NCBI RefSeq assembly: GCF_002929845.1
Contig: NZ_PJJS01000036.1
Location: forward strand, 1-63,997
Origin: Cryobacterium sp. M96
GTDB lineage: Bacteria > Actinomycetota > Actinomycetes > Actinomycetales > Microbacteriaceae
Direction of reading: 5' to 3'
Length of the DNA stretch: 63,997 nt
The position numbers were made by a program, and so were the translations under genes. Under the pieces are notes generated by a model that had not been told where the DNA came from, did not search any database, and saw nothing but the letters and a program-made list of their open reading frames with translations. Below, in pieces: positions 7,900 through 17,578 of this stretch. The stretch's first letter is position 1. Each line of letters opens with the position of its first letter.

Positions 7900-8943
7900 T
7901 CAACCCGTCGTCTGCAACTCCGACTGGACCGCATCGAGGGTGTCCGTCTGGAATCCCTTCTGCACGGCCTTCAGCTTGTCTTGATCGATAACGACGATGG
8001 ACTGTCCGTCCGGTGAGGTGCCGGTGCCCATTGTCGGCAGGGTGAAGAAGGTGACGTCACCCACACGCACGTCGCGCAGTTCCACGGCTAGACCGGCCAC
8101 GTAGGCCGAGTTTAGCCCCTCGTCTACGGCGAGGTAGGGAGCAATCGCTCCGACCAGACCGCTGATCTTGGCGGGATTTGAGAGGGTTTCCACCGTCAGC
8201 GACTTGCCGAGCACGGCCTTGATGAAGGCTTGCTGGTTACGTGCGCGCTGAAAGTCTCCGTCAGAGAAGGCGTAGCGTTCCCGCACGAAGGCCAGCGCCT
8301 CCGTCCCGTTCAAGAGGTGCGTCCCCTCGGCGAAGTAATGCCCCTTCAGATGGGACGAGTCGAATCCGATCGGATTGTCGATGGCCACGCCGCCCAGCGC
8401 ATCTGTGATGCCCTTAAAACCGGTGAAATCGACAATCGCCACATGGTCGATGCGTGCACCAAGAAGGCCTTCAATGGTCTGCACGGCGAGGGGCACTCCG
8501 CCGTAGGACATGGCGGCGTTGATCTTGGCCTCGCCCTCACCCGGAATGTCGATCCAGCTGTCACGCATGATCGACATGACATAGATGTTCTCGCGGTTCG
8601 CCGGTACGTGCACCACCATGATGGTGTCCGAGCGCTGGCCGGTGAGGTCGGCAATGGACCCATCGTTGGCTCCCCGCGTGTCAGAGCCGAGCAGAAGGAT
8701 GTTCTGCCCGCTCGTGTTCTGCCCGCTCGTCGCATCGACGGGTGCCGCCGTCGGTCGAGACGCCTCGTCGGGAAACACATCCGGAATCTTCACTGTCTGG
8801 GTGTCGAAGGTGTTGCTCAGGCTCCACACATAGATACCCGCGGTGCCGGCGACGAGGAGTATTACGGCGGCGATGGCGATGAGCACGATCCGCCGTCCTC
8901 GGCGTTTCGGCTTCGTCAGAGGGGCATGAGATACTCCAGTCAT
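7900..8943 (-). CDS. LCP family (LytR-CpsA-Psr) cell-wall glycopolymer ligase
   Basis: LCP enzymes transfer lipid-linked glycopolymers onto peptidoglycan at the outer face of the membrane. The 347-residue product has a basic N-terminus, one signal-anchor helix (VLIAIAAVILLVAGTAGIYV) and the LCP signature series: LLLGSDTR, SDTIMVVHV, SIMRDSWIDIPG, KINAAMSYGG and VRERYAFSDGDFQRARNQQ, including the Arg/Asp residues that bind the pyrophosphate. A 15-bp in-frame duplication gives TSGQNTSGQN just before the domain. ATG 8943 overlaps the ugd stop by one base (TGATG), implying translational coupling. In this locus it most likely anchors the fucose/uronate-containing polymer to the wall. Confidence 0.92.
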   Translation of the reverse strand: MTGVSHAPLTKPKRRGRRIVLIAIAAVILLVAGTAGIYVWSLSNTFDTQTVKIPDVFPDEASRPTAAPVDATSGQNTSGQNILLLGSDTRGANDGSIADLTGQRSDTIMVVHVPANRENIYVMSIMRDSWIDIPGEGEAKINAAMSYGGVPLAVQTIEGLLGARIDHVAIVDFTGFKGITDALGGVAIDNPIGFDSSHLKGHYFAEGTHLLNGTEALAFVRERYAFSDGDFQRARNQQAFIKAVLGKSLTVETLSNPAKISGLVGAIAPYLAVDEGLNSAYVAGLAVELRDVRVGDVTFFTLPTMGTGTSPDGQSIVVIDQDKLKAVQKGFQTDTLDAVQSELQTTG

Positions 8944-10256
8944 CACGGTCGACCGAGCCCCAGGTACGTCCAGCCCGCAGCCCGCCACGCGGCCGCATCG
9001 AGCGTGTTCCGGCCGTCGATGATGATGGGAACACGCACGAGTGTGGCCGCCCAGACCGGGTCGATCTGCTTGAACTCGGCCCACTCGGTTACCAGCACGA
9101 CCGCGTCCGCGTTACGCAAGGTGTCCTCGATGCTGGTCGAGTAGGTGAGCTGCGGGTGCCGCAACCTCGAGTTCTCAATTCCCTGCGGGTCGGTCGCCAC
9201 GACGTCGGCGCCGAGCCCCCGCAGCTGCACGGCCACGTCGAGAGCAGGCGAGTCGCGTACATCGTCGGAATGCGGCTTGAAGCTGAGACCGAGCACGGCC
9301 ACCTTGGCCGTGTAGACGGGCTTGTCCAGCGCCTGCAAAGTCATTGCCACGACCCGCTGCCGCTGCCGCAGGTTGATCGCATCGACCTCCTTCAGGAAGG
9401 CGACCGAGTCGCCCCGGCCGAGTTCCTCAGCACGGGCGGTGAACGCACGGATGTCCTTAGGCAGGCAGCCCCCACCGAACCCGACACCGGCATTGAGGAA
9501 GCGGCGCCCGATGCGGTTATCGAAGCCGATGGCGTCGGCCAGCTCACTGATGTTCGCCCCGGAGGCGTCGGCAATCTCAGACATGGCATTGATGAAACTG
9601 ATCTTGGTGGCGAGGAACGCATTCGCTGAGACCTTCACGAGCTCGGCGGTGGCGTAGTCGGTGACGATCAATGGAGTCTGCGCGGCCATCGCCGAGGCAT
9701 AGACCTCGTTCAGCAATGCCGTTGCTTGCTCGCCGGCCTCGCCGGGAGCGACTCCGTAGACCAGCCGGTCAGGGCTGATGGTGTCTTTCACTGCGAAGCC
9801 CTCGCGCAGAAACTCGGGGTTCCACGCGAGGGTCGCGCCGCTGCCGGCGGCCTCGATCACGGCGGCAAGGCGAGCGGCGGTTCCGACCGGAACCGTGCTC
9901 TTGCCCACGACCAAGTCACCTTCGGCGAGGTGGGGCAGCAGTGACTTTATGGCGGCGTCTACGTGGGTGAGGTCGGCGGCGTGGCTGCCGGCCTTCTGCG
10001 GGGTGCCGACGCCGATGAAGTGCACCCGGGCGCCAGCCGCGTCGGCAATTTCGGTGCTGAAGCGCAGCCGGCCCGAGGCCATGGCCGAGGTCAGGATCTC
10101 AGGCAGACCCGGCTCATAGAAGGGCGGCTTACCCGCGGCGAGCTGCTCGATCTTGTGGGCGTCGATATCAATGCCCACCACCTCGTGGCCGAGTTCGGCC
10201 ATCGCCGAGGCATGCACCGCCCCGAGGTAGCCACAGCCGATAACTGAAATCTTCAT
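8943..10256 (-). CDS. ugd: UDP-glucose 6-dehydrogenase
   Basis: Oxidises UDP-glucose to UDP-glucuronate with two NAD+ in the cytoplasm, supplying an acidic sugar for surface polymers. Length (437) is normal. The N-terminal NAD-binding motif is GCGYLG (residues 7-12); the catalytic Cys lies in GVGFGGGCLPKD (Cys264); substrate-binding stretches WNPEFLREG and the C-terminal SFKPHSDDVRDSPA are intact. UDP-N-acetylmannosamine dehydrogenase is the main alternative, but the GGGCLPKD context favours the glucose enzyme. It lies 98 bases downstream of fcl and is coupled to the LCP gene. Confidence 0.93.
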   Translation of the reverse strand: MKISVIGCGYLGAVHASAMAELGHEVVGIDIDAHKIEQLAAGKPPFYEPGLPEILTSAMASGRLRFSTEIADAAGARVHFIGVGTPQKAGSHAADLTHVDAAIKSLLPHLAEGDLVVGKSTVPVGTAARLAAVIEAAGSGATLAWNPEFLREGFAVKDTISPDRLVYGVAPGEAGEQATALLNEVYASAMAAQTPLIVTDYATAELVKVSANAFLATKISFINAMSEIADASGANISELADAIGFDNRIGRRFLNAGVGFGGGCLPKDIRAFTARAEELGRGDSVAFLKEVDAINLRQRQRVVAMTLQALDKPVYTAKVAVLGLSFKPHSDDVRDSPALDVAVQLRGLGADVVATDPQGIENSRLRHPQLTYSTSIEDTLRNADAVVLVTEWAEFKQIDPVWAATLVRVPIIIDGRNTLDAAAWRAAGWTYLGLGRP

Positions 10257-10354
10257 GCGTTGTCTTCCATAAGGTTCAGCCTATTTGCGACTGCGCGACC
10301 GATTCGACCATTGACCCCATCGCTCCAACCCACAACGGTTGGCCTACACGTCTG

Positions 10355-11359
10355 CTACTGCCTGATTGAGTCCGCATGGTCGTGGTACCACTCCACAGTT
10401 GAGCGCAGCCCCTCTTCAAGGCCAATTTGCGCAGTCCAGCCTGCCTCGGCGAGCTTGGACACGTCCAACAGCTTCTGCGGGGTACCATCTGGCTTCGTGG
10501 TGTCCCACTCGGTCTGGCCCGTGAATCCGACCACCCGGGCCACCGTTTCCGCGATCTCACGGATCGTGACATCGCTCCCCATGCCCACGTTGACCTGCTC
10601 CGGCCCGTCGTAGTGCTCCAGCAGGTGTAGGCAGGCGGCCGCCATGTCATCGACGTGCAGAAACTCCCGCCGCGGGGTGCCCGTACCCCAGTTGGTCACA
10701 CGCGGCACACCCGACTTCGCCGCCTCGTCGTACCGGCGGATCAACGCTGGCAGCACATGCGAACCCGTCGGCGAGAAGTTGTCGCCCGGGCCATAGAGGT
10801 TCGTCGGCATTGCCGAGATCCACGGCAAGCCATACTGGCGGCGCACAGCCTGAATCTGAAGGATTCCCGCGATCTTCGCGATCGCATACGCGTCATTCGT
10901 GGGCTCGAGATACCCGGTAAGAAGAGAGTCTTCTCTGATCGGCTGGGGTGCAAGCCTCGGGTAGATGCAGGACGACCCCAGGAACAGCAGCCGCTCCACC
11001 CCATGCTTCACGGCCGCATCAAGCACATTGACCTGAATACGCAGGTTGTCGCTAAGGAAATCCACTGGGTAGGTGCAGTTGGCGAGGATGCCACCTACCT
11101 TCGCGGCGGCGAGAACGACGTAGCGCGGCTTAGCCTCAGCAAAGAACGCGAAGACCGCGTCCCGGTCCTTCAAATCCAGCTCGACCGATGACCGGCCGAC
11201 GAGGTCCGTGAACCCCTCAGCCTCGAGGTGACGCCAGATCGCGGAACCCACCAGTCCACGGTGGCCCGCAACATAGAAACGGGAAGACCTGTCCAACGGT
11301 TTCGGTACGAAGACGCTCTGCTCGCGGTCGCCGGCAGCTGAGGCTGCAACGATAGCCAT
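10355..11359 (-). CDS. fcl: GDP-L-fucose synthase
   Basis: Epimerase/reductase converting GDP-4-keto-6-deoxy-D-mannose to GDP-L-fucose with NADPH. The 334-residue product is a short-chain dehydrogenase with GHRGLVGSAIWRHL as nucleotide-binding loop, AAAKVGGI, LFLGSSCIYP (catalytic Ser), and the YAIAKIAG catalytic Tyr/Lys pair. The first 25 residues precede the usual family start and may not be translated; a later start cannot be excluded. It begins 2 bases after the gmd stop, so the two GDP-fucose steps form one transcription unit. Together with a GT11-type transferase at 22014 it predicts fucose in the surface polymer. Confidence 0.93.
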   Translation of the reverse strand: MAIVAASAAGDREQSVFVPKPLDRSSRFYVAGHRGLVGSAIWRHLEAEGFTDLVGRSSVELDLKDRDAVFAFFAEAKPRYVVLAAAKVGGILANCTYPVDFLSDNLRIQVNVLDAAVKHGVERLLFLGSSCIYPRLAPQPIREDSLLTGYLEPTNDAYAIAKIAGILQIQAVRRQYGLPWISAMPTNLYGPGDNFSPTGSHVLPALIRRYDEAAKSGVPRVTNWGTGTPRREFLHVDDMAAACLHLLEHYDGPEQVNVGMGSDVTIREIAETVARVVGFTGQTEWDTTKPDGTPQKLLDVSKLAEAGWTAQIGLEEGLRSTVEWYHDHADSIRQ

Positions 11360-11361
11360 CG

Positions 11362-12414
11362 TCAGTTCGTTCCGACGCTGACGGGCGCAGTGCCCCAGCT
11401 GGCAAGCTTGACCTCATCGATCCATCGGCTGCCGGAGTGCTGAAGCGCCGTGATGTCAGCATCAACCATGATGCGGGCCAGTTCAGCGGTATCGACAGTG
11501 GCCTTCCAGCCCAACTTGGCTTCAGCTTTGGAGGCCTCACCGACGAGGGCATCCACCTCGGTCGGGCGAAGGTACCGCTCGTCGAACCGAACGTGGTCCT
11601 CCCAGTTGAGCCCCGCGTGGCTGAACGAGGTCTCCACGAAGTCGCGCACCGTGAAGTTGCCGCCGGTGGCGAGAACGAAGTCATCGGGCTCATCGACCTG
11701 GAGCATGCGCCACATGCCCTCGACATACTCCGCCGCATACCCCCAGTCCCGGATCGAGTCCAGGTTGCCGAGATACACGTGGTCTTGCGTGCCGGCCTTG
11801 ATAGCCGCGACCGCGCGAGTGATTTTGCGCGTAACGAACGTCTCGCCCCGCCGCGGCGACTCATGGTTGAAGAGGATGCCGTTGACGGCAAACATGCCAT
11901 AAGCCTCACGATAGTTCTTCGTGATCCAGTAGCTGTAGACCTTCGCGGCACCATAGGGGGAACGCGGATAAAACGGCGTCTCCTCATTCTGCGGCGGCGG
12001 CGTCGCCCCGAACATTTCCGAACTCGACGCCTGATAGAAACGAGTCTCTATGCCCGACATCCGCACAGCCTCGAGCAACCGAATTGCGCCCATCCCGGTG
12101 GTGTCCCCGGTGTGTTCTGGTTCATCGAAAGACACGCGGACATGCGACTGCGCGGCCAGGTTGTACACCTCGTCAGGCTTGATCTCTGCGAGAAGCGTCA
12201 CCAGACGGCTGCCGTCGCTCAAATCACCGTAATGCAGAAACAGCTTGGCAGCCGGGTCGTGCGGGTCCACGTAGAGGTGGTCAATCCGCGACGTATTGAA
12301 GGTCGACGCGCGGCGGATCAGACCGTGAACCTCATAGCCTTTGGACAACAGCAGTTCGGCAAGGTAGGAACCATCCTGACCCGTGATGCCGGTAATTAAT
12401 GCGCGCTTTGCCAA
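11362..12414 (-). CDS. gmd: GDP-mannose 4,6-dehydratase
   Basis: Converts GDP-D-mannose to GDP-4-keto-6-deoxy-D-mannose, the first committed step to GDP-L-fucose. The NADP-binding loop [15 protein letters not shown] is at the very N-terminus and the catalytic Thr and Tyr/Lys are in [18 protein letters not shown] and [14 protein letters not shown] choose a TTG start at 12414 (350 residues) because GGGGAC lies just upstream and homologues begin at this point; an ATG at 12492 would add 26 residues with no family resemblance. First gene of the gmd-fcl-ugd-LCP run. The mannose source gene (manC) is not in this window. Confidence 0.92.
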   Translation of the reverse strand: MAKRALITGITGQDGSYLAELLLSKGYEVHGLIRRASTFNTSRIDHLYVDPHDPAAKLFLHYGDLSDGSRLVTLLAEIKPDEVYNLAAQSHVRVSFDEPEHTGDTTGMGAIRLLEAVRMSGIETRFYQASSSEMFGATPPPQNEETPFYPRSPYGAAKVYSYWITKNYREAYGMFAVNGILFNHESPRRGETFVTRKITRAVAAIKAGTQDHVYLGNLDSIRDWGYAAEYVEGMWRMLQVDEPDDFVLATGGNFTVRDFVETSFSHAGLNWEDHVRFDERYLRPTEVDALVGEASKAEAKLGWKATVDTAELARIMVDADITALQHSGSRWIDEVKLASWGTAPVSVGTN

Positions 12415-12780
12415 TTTGTCCCCATTTGTCTTATCCGGGCATGTCAGGGAACAGCGGCATCGAGGACCGCGCTTCGCTGCCAGCTCTGTCAAACCTAAGC
12501 CTAGACGACTCGCTGTAGCGCACTGACGCAGGGCACCTGATGCCGAAACAGAACAGTTGCCCGACTTAGGGTGCAGCCATTCGAGAGCCCCGGGGAGTGG
12601 ATGAGCGCTCTATCCGCCCCCTGACTAGCCAGTCAAGGCCGCTTGAGCCCACATCGCACCCTCTGGGTCAATTGAACTCGAGCAGCTCCGACACGTCGAT
12701 CAACGACGGCGGCTCGTGAGAAGTCCGCTCGTTCCAAACGATTTGAATACACCCACTCCACGAGGGCATGTCTCCTTATT
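12415..12780. other. Intergenic region, no gene
   Basis: About 370 bases upstream of gmd. I see no credible reading frame. It should hold the promoter of the gmd operon, but no convincing -35/-10 pair stands out. It borders the insertion-sequence remnant on its left-hand side. Confidence 0.4.
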
Positions 12781-13425
12781 CGCGCAACCACACGGCACTG
12801 ATGCTGGCAGAGAAGACCAACTTAACCATCATGGTCCGCCTCCACGAGGTCTCCCGCTCTGGCTACGCTTGAATAGCCCGGACACCATCGTCGGCGATTA
12901 TTCGTCAGTACAGTAGGAGGTGCCTCGTTCCACGGCGATTCCGACGAGGTCTAGGGCCCCCGGATCCTCGCCGACCTCCACGCCGGGAAATTTCATCTCC
13001 CGCAAAACTGTCACCACGGCCATGAACTGACTGGGATTGGCTGGGATCTGCCCGAAGAAATGGCACAGGCATCGACCTCGCTAATGCGTGATGTCGCCCA
13101 GCCAAATCTGGTTCAACGCCCCGATGGCCCACTTGCGCTTCACGGCATCAACCGGGCATATCTGAGGACGCGGGAGGGGTGAGTATATCTGACGACCGTC
13201 ATCGACACCCACAGCCACCGTGTGATCGGCTGGGCCACGCCGAGAGCCACTCTCGCGACCTTGAGAACAGAGCTCCACTGCCGTCGAGCCTGGCCCACCC
13301 GGTACCGAGCGATCCGCGGCGTCGCGCAGCAGATCGATGACGGCTACAATCCCCGCCGGCGCCCCTACTCAATCGGGCATGTCACACCCGTGGACTTCGA
13401 GATGCAACACTCGCCTCCGGCAGCA
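12781..13425. mobile_element. Scrambled IS3-family remnant
   Basis: Pieces of an IS3-type orfB nearly identical in sense to the element at 17541-18794. About 12796-12868 matches the orfB start (LAEKTNL, VSRSGYA), and 12935-13060 matches the helix-turn region. About 13093-13165 is the same gene read on the opposite strand (it encodes VDAVKRKWAIGALNQIWLGD on the minus strand). 13193-13425 is again forward (VIDTHSHRVIGWA, then RTELHCRRAW to TPVDFEMQ), missing the segment that holds the second catalytic Asp. Multiple deletions and one internal inversion; clearly dead. No inverted repeats remain visible. Confidence 0.75.
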
Positions 13426-13573
13426 GAGAGCCAATTCGCAACTCACCCAGTATCCATTCTCCCACTCGATCGAGCCCACTCACTGTCAGACAACACGGCG
13501 GTTGCGAGACGTACACGCACGCTGACAAGACTGTGAGCAGGTCTTAGGAGACACGCCCTGGGGGGAACCCCCG

Positions 13574-14413
13574 TCAAAAGGTGAGAGGGCTCCTTTGATT
13601 GCTCTGGTCCCAGCGTTTACCCCGTGCGCGGGATGAACGGTTAATGACTAATCTGCGGAGCTCGTGGTGCAGGTATACGCGGTATGCCCCGTAGACGTGC
13701 CAATGCTTCACCCAGCGGATATGCCCGATCGACTGCGCAAGCCGAATTACCCTGCTAGTCGAGGACTCCGCGCTTCCCAGTTCCTGGAGATGGCGTGTCT
13801 CTTCAAGAGTGGACTGAACACCGTCGTCGACCCGTGCGAGCTGCGGGTAAACGGTATAGAAGTCAATCTTGTGCGCCACGCGTGCAGGCCAGTCGGTAAC
13901 GGAGGAGACTCTGCGCCCATCCTCAAGCAGAACCTCGGCAGCTGCACGATTTAGCCCGTACGCCCATGCGCCAGGTGGCGGCACAAGGGTCTTGAAAACA
14001 GTCCTCGCCAGAGCGTCCTGACGGGAAGATATGACGGTGTAATCGGAGTAGGCGTCGAGGACCACGATCGTCGGGTGGCTCGTTTGAAGGGCCTCCATGA
14101 TTTCGTCGTTGATTGGTTTCCCGACCAGCCTCGCATCATCTTCGAATACGAGCGAGAACAGGCTACCGCTCGCCGCGAGCGCGGCCCACGCGGCACGATG
14201 CGCAAGGGCGCAGCCCACTTCACCCTTAGTGAGTTCCCGGCGCTGCAAGACGCGGGCTGCGGCTTGATCCACGTAGGAATCAAGACCACCGGGCAGTTCA
14301 TCAACCATCACGCCCTGAACCCTGTGAATGGGGATGCCGTGCTCTCGGAGCTGATCTTCCAGTTCGGTGCCTCGGTAGTTGCGATCGAGGCCAATTACGA
14401 GGGCTTCAAGCAT
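13574..14413 (-). CDS. Glycosyltransferase family 25
   Basis: A 279-residue cytoplasmic glycosyltransferase of the GT25 (LPS/lgtB-type) group. The start LEALVIGLDRN, the acceptor-side stretch LTKGEVGCALAHRAAW, the metal-binding LVFEDDARL and PPPGAWAYGLNRAAAEVLL are the typical order of this family. GT25 enzymes usually add galactose or glucose to a growing surface glycan. It stands alone between the IS3 remnant and an IS110 fragment, separated from the other glycosyltransferases, and its base composition looks less GC-rich than the housekeeping genes. The C-terminal 60 residues are basic and may contact the membrane. Donor and acceptor are not predictable. Confidence 0.85.
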   Translation of the reverse strand: MLEALVIGLDRNYRGTELEDQLREHGIPIHRVQGVMVDELPGGLDSYVDQAAARVLQRRELTKGEVGCALAHRAAWAALAASGSLFSLVFEDDARLVGKPINDEIMEALQTSHPTIVVLDAYSDYTVISSRQDALARTVFKTLVPPPGAWAYGLNRAAAEVLLEDGRRVSSVTDWPARVAHKIDFYTVYPQLARVDDGVQSTLEETRHLQELGSAESSTSRVIRLAQSIGHIRWVKHWHVYGAYRVYLHHELRRLVINRSSRARGKRWDQSNQRSPLTF

Positions 14414-14760
14414 GGTCGAATTCCTGCCGTTTGTTTAGGGTCATGTCACTCTATCCGCGCCTGTTATCGCGCCACTAAACCAACTCGGATTGCAGCGCCT
14501 TGATAGGGCCCTACGCGGTAACACCCTGGCTTGGCCGCGGGCAGCAACTCGGCTCCCATCAAGCCATTTGTCGACGGAAGACGTCGCGGACAACACAACG
14601 GTCGATGAAGCCCCCGTTACTTTCTTTATAGCCCTTGATCGCGTATTCGTTTGAGGGTGCAGGCCTGTCAGGCACGGCATGATTGTTGCCCCCAGTCGTT
14701 GATGATCCGGGGTTGTCACTGGTTTCATTGGTATCGGTGATCGCTAATAACGGAGCATTC

Positions 14761-14890
14761 ATGATCGATAATTGCGACAGTGTTGACGTCTTCATCGGCG
14801 TTGATGTGGCCAAGGGCGAGCACCACGCAGTCGACCTGGCCCGGGCAGGGAAGGTGCCCTTCGACAAGGCCAAACAGGCTCGAAGAGTGA
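14761..14890 (+). mobile_element. IS110-family transposase 5' fragment
   Basis: The ATG at 14761 starts the typical N-terminus of a DEDD (IS110-type) transposase: VFIGVDVAKGEHHAVDLA, with the first catalytic Asp in GVDVAKG, then FDKA. Similarity ends near 14890, so only about the first 40 of some 400 residues remain and the element is dead. The neighbouring 14414-14760 (about 350 bases upstream of the GT25 gene) has no other recognisable content and may include decayed IS flank. Confidence 0.75.
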
Positions 14891-14934
14891 TTGATACTCG
14901 GCGACCGCGGCACAACCACCATCCGGCACCTACG

Positions 14935-16065
14935 CTAGCGCGCCAGCCGTTGCTTCATCCCGCTCTCCAACGGCCTTTCAATGAAGCGATAGAGAAGCGC
15001 AGACATAGCGATACAAACAAGAATCGTCCCCACGAGCAGAAACGCGCCCAGCCAGCTGACACCTGGTTGGGCAAACTTGGTTACCTGGGCAATGACGATC
15101 ATCTGGATGAGATACAGGGCGAATGACCACTTGCCTAGACTCACCATCCACCTGCCACGAAGGGCAGACGGAAGGCCGGCAATATCTGAGGCAGCTGCTG
15201 CCGCAATCAGTAGAACCGTTATTGGCAGGTAGGCAAGGTCGAGCACTCCAAGAGGCAAGCCCTTCGTGTCCCCTAAGTGCACACCGGCATGCATCACACC
15301 CCAGTTCGCCAGGGCAAGGCCGATGTATCCAGCGACCGCCAGCAGGGTCGCGCGAGGCAGCGACATTCTGATGCGCCAGCCTTTCCGCATGGCCACGGCT
15401 AAACAGATGCCAATTACAAATTCACCAAGCCTGTAGAGAGGGTTCGTGTACGTGCTGAAGACAGTTATTGCGGGAAGGTCCATCTGCGATCCGACACCGT
15501 AGGCGATAGTCCATAGGAGCATCCCAGCGGCAGCCCCGAAGCCGATCGTGACGCATCGCCGAATCGTTGCTCCGAGAAGGGGGCGCACTAAAAATGGGAA
15601 GCAGAGATAGAAAAATACTTCAACCGACAACGACCAGCTCGGCCCGTTACCCCCCGACCGCATGTTCTCGGTCCCCCATGCCTGAAGGAGAAACAGGGAA
15701 AGGATAGTACTGAGCCAGTGGGGAGTACCAGCCGCAATGAGAAGGCCCGCCGCGACGATCGTCGTCAAAACATGCAGAGGGCCGATGCGGGCCAACCTGC
15801 CAATGTAGAAGTCCCTTAGCGTTCGGTGGGGTTTCCAGGTCCATGTGAGGATGAATCCTGAAAGGACGAAGAAGAACCCCACGCCTATGGGCCCAACGAG
15901 ACTGAGCTCCTGCAGCCCCGGGAGCGGGAATAGCTCCGGCACCGAGTGCCGAAGTAAGACCACAAGTGCTGCAAAGAATCGCAGCCCGGTGAGCGAGTCG
16001 AGGGAAGCAGCCCGCTTGTTCCACGCTGCGCGCTCAAGCGTATCCGCTATATCCCCCGAAGTCAT
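14935..16065 (-). CDS. Acyltransferase 3 family membrane protein
   Basis: Polytopic O-acyltransferase of about 376 residues. The family start LDSLTGLRFFAALVVLLRHS, with Arg and His of helix 1, is followed by GPIGVGFFFVLSGFILTW, IGRLARIGPLH, and SWSLSVEVFFYLCFP, the central conserved Glu region. About ten hydrophobic helices follow. The ATG at 16065 fits the family start; an ATG-like start at 16227 would add about 54 residues of poor-quality sequence. It probably acetylates the exported glycan or a lipid-linked intermediate. It is adjacent to a second, broken acyltransferase of the same family. Confidence 0.88.
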   Translation of the reverse strand: MTSGDIADTLERAAWNKRAASLDSLTGLRFFAALVVLLRHSVPELFPLPGLQELSLVGPIGVGFFFVLSGFILTWTWKPHRTLRDFYIGRLARIGPLHVLTTIVAAGLLIAAGTPHWLSTILSLFLLQAWGTENMRSGGNGPSWSLSVEVFFYLCFPFLVRPLLGATIRRCVTIGFGAAAGMLLWTIAYGVGSQMDLPAITVFSTYTNPLYRLGEFVIGICLAVAMRKGWRIRMSLPRATLLAVAGYIGLALANWGVMHAGVHLGDTKGLPLGVLDLAYLPITVLLIAAAAASDIAGLPSALRGRWMVSLGKWSFALYLIQMIVIAQVTKFAQPGVSWLGAFLLVGTILVCIAMSALLYRFIERPLESGMKQRLAR

Positions 16066-16373
16066 TGCCTGAGTATTGCATGCGCATGGCCGAGTCCCAC
16101 AACCGACTATCAACCTGTCCGTCAAGCTGATTAGTCCCAGTCGCACATGATCGCGGGAACGACTCTGGCCAACGCTCCGTGCCGCGTTGCCCGCTCTACG
16201 TGCTTCAACTGTGGCGCGGAAACTCACGTTTTCACTTGACGCCGAATCGAGTCAAAGTGTGAGAGCTGGTCCTCAGACGGATGAATCGCTCGCCCCACGA
16301 ACGAAGATCGGGCTGCAAGAAACGGAAGATGAACGGTGCAGCATTCGCGACGATAACAACAGAACTGCAATGG
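16066..16373. other. Intergenic region, no gene
   Basis: About 308 bases between the intact acyltransferase and the downstream end of the broken one, both on the minus strand. No reading frame with a credible start is present and no hairpin terminator stands out. Confidence 0.4.
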
Positions 16374-17534
16374 CTACCTAAGTCCCAGCCTAGACTTCAC
16401 CGCACGTCGAATTCTATCGGTGTGCATCTCTGTACCGTTGGCGAATACCCAACCCCCGGCGCTGAGGCCAGCGACGATTATGAGCAGATAGGTCCAGTGG
16501 AGCAGATCCGACGGCCACCGGTTGTTCACCTGAATGCCTAGGGCGGACACAAGCAGAACGAGGATCGGAACGTGAATTGCATAGAGGGAGAAGGAGCTGT
16601 TCGCCAGTGTTGAAAACTTCCCGAGGATCGTGCGTTCGGTCGATTCCTTTATGAACCCAGTCGTGAGCGTCGCCACAAGGACGGCTGCGGGCACCGCCAC
16701 AATGTAGTCGCCGACGATAGTTGAGAGCGAGTTGAGTCCGCGCACCGCAACGGCCGCGCCTAGCGCGGCAAACCCGGCAGTCAAACGCAAGGTGAGCAGG
16801 GTCCGCGGATTGATGCGGTGGGCCCATGTATCGAGGCGGGGAGCGCTCGTGGCGACCAGAGCTCCGAGGAGCCAAACTGGGACGTAGACGAGAACGCGAT
16901 CACCGACGAGAAACGCTGAGCCAATCGCGACGACGATGAGAATGAGCCGGCTGCGCCCGCGAACGAAGAACGAAGAACGAAGAACGAAAGCAGGATGATA
17001 GCCGCGATGACGTACATCCAGAATTCGAAGCCGAGCGACCAAAGGGCGGTAATGGACCCGAAAGTAGGGACCCGGATTCCACCCATGAAAAAAACGTTGC
17101 CGAAGAAAGTGAGACCGTCGATGGGCCGCTGGTCTAGAGCGACTCCACCGTAGCGAGGATCGCCAACACAGGCAGTCATGGCGCCGAAGTAGCGCCGCCC
17201 GATGGCGTCCAGCGCGAGGGTTAGGACCAACGCAGGAACGAGGACGACCCACAGCCGCGTCGTCCTATCAGCGAGGTACGAAGGCCAAGAGAAGCGCCCT
17301 TGGCGGGCTTTACGTAGCAAACTACCGCCCACCCAATACCCGCTGAGAACAAAGAAGACCACCACCGCTTGGTGCCCGATCGCTGTCACGCCGTAGAGCG
17401 CCACCTGGGCTCCGTTATGTGGGGCGTTATCGTAGTCGACGAGCAAGAGCGTGCGCGCGTGGCCGAGAACGACGAACAGGGCGGCTACCGTGCGGAGGAT
17501 ATTGATCGGCCCGTTGTCGGCAGAAACCAGGATT
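16374..17534 (-). pseudogene. Acyltransferase 3 gene, frameshifted at a 7-bp repeat and cut by an IS at its 5' end
   Basis: Two overlapping frames make up one acyltransferase. The upstream part (17534 to about 16961) reads INILRTVAALFVVLGHARTL, then VVVFFVLSGYWVGGSLL and SLGFEFWMYVIAAIILLSFF. The downstream part continues VRGRSRLILIVVAIGSAFL to the stop at 16374, with SSFSLYAIHVPILVLL near the end. They meet at four tandem GAACGAA units (16961-16988) where the frame changes; two or five units would restore one frame. In addition the coding sequence runs upstream without a start codon into the IS3 element beginning at about 17541, so the start codon was probably lost. Likely inactive at present. 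Original role would be O-acylation of the polymer. Confidence 0.85.
16961..16988 (-). repeat. Heptanucleotide tandem repeat (GAACGAA)4 inside acyltransferase gene
   Basis: Four perfect, uninterrupted copies of GAACGAA (plus-strand reading) at 16961, 16968, 16975 and 16982. Because 7 is not a multiple of 3, each gain or loss shifts the frame. With four units the acyltransferase is off; arithmetic on the flanking frames shows that two or five units join FF directly or via a short VLRSSF insert to VRGRSR and give a full-length protein. Confidence 0.9.
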
Positions 17535-17578
17535 TGTGGGGGCCTTGACCCCGGTTGGTGGACACCTCACAAGAGAGA

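Noticed and set aside
7563..7934. 123-residue minus-strand frame
   Set aside because: Other frame over the well-supported 51-residue Cys4 gene; lacks a ribosome-binding site.
12905..13278. Minus-strand small hypothetical proteins
   Set aside because: They derive from the inverted piece of the IS3 remnant.
14559..15126. Small hypothetical proteins on both strands around the IS110 fragment
   Set aside because: Only the 40-residue transposase start is recognisable; the rest runs antisense into the acyltransferase gene.
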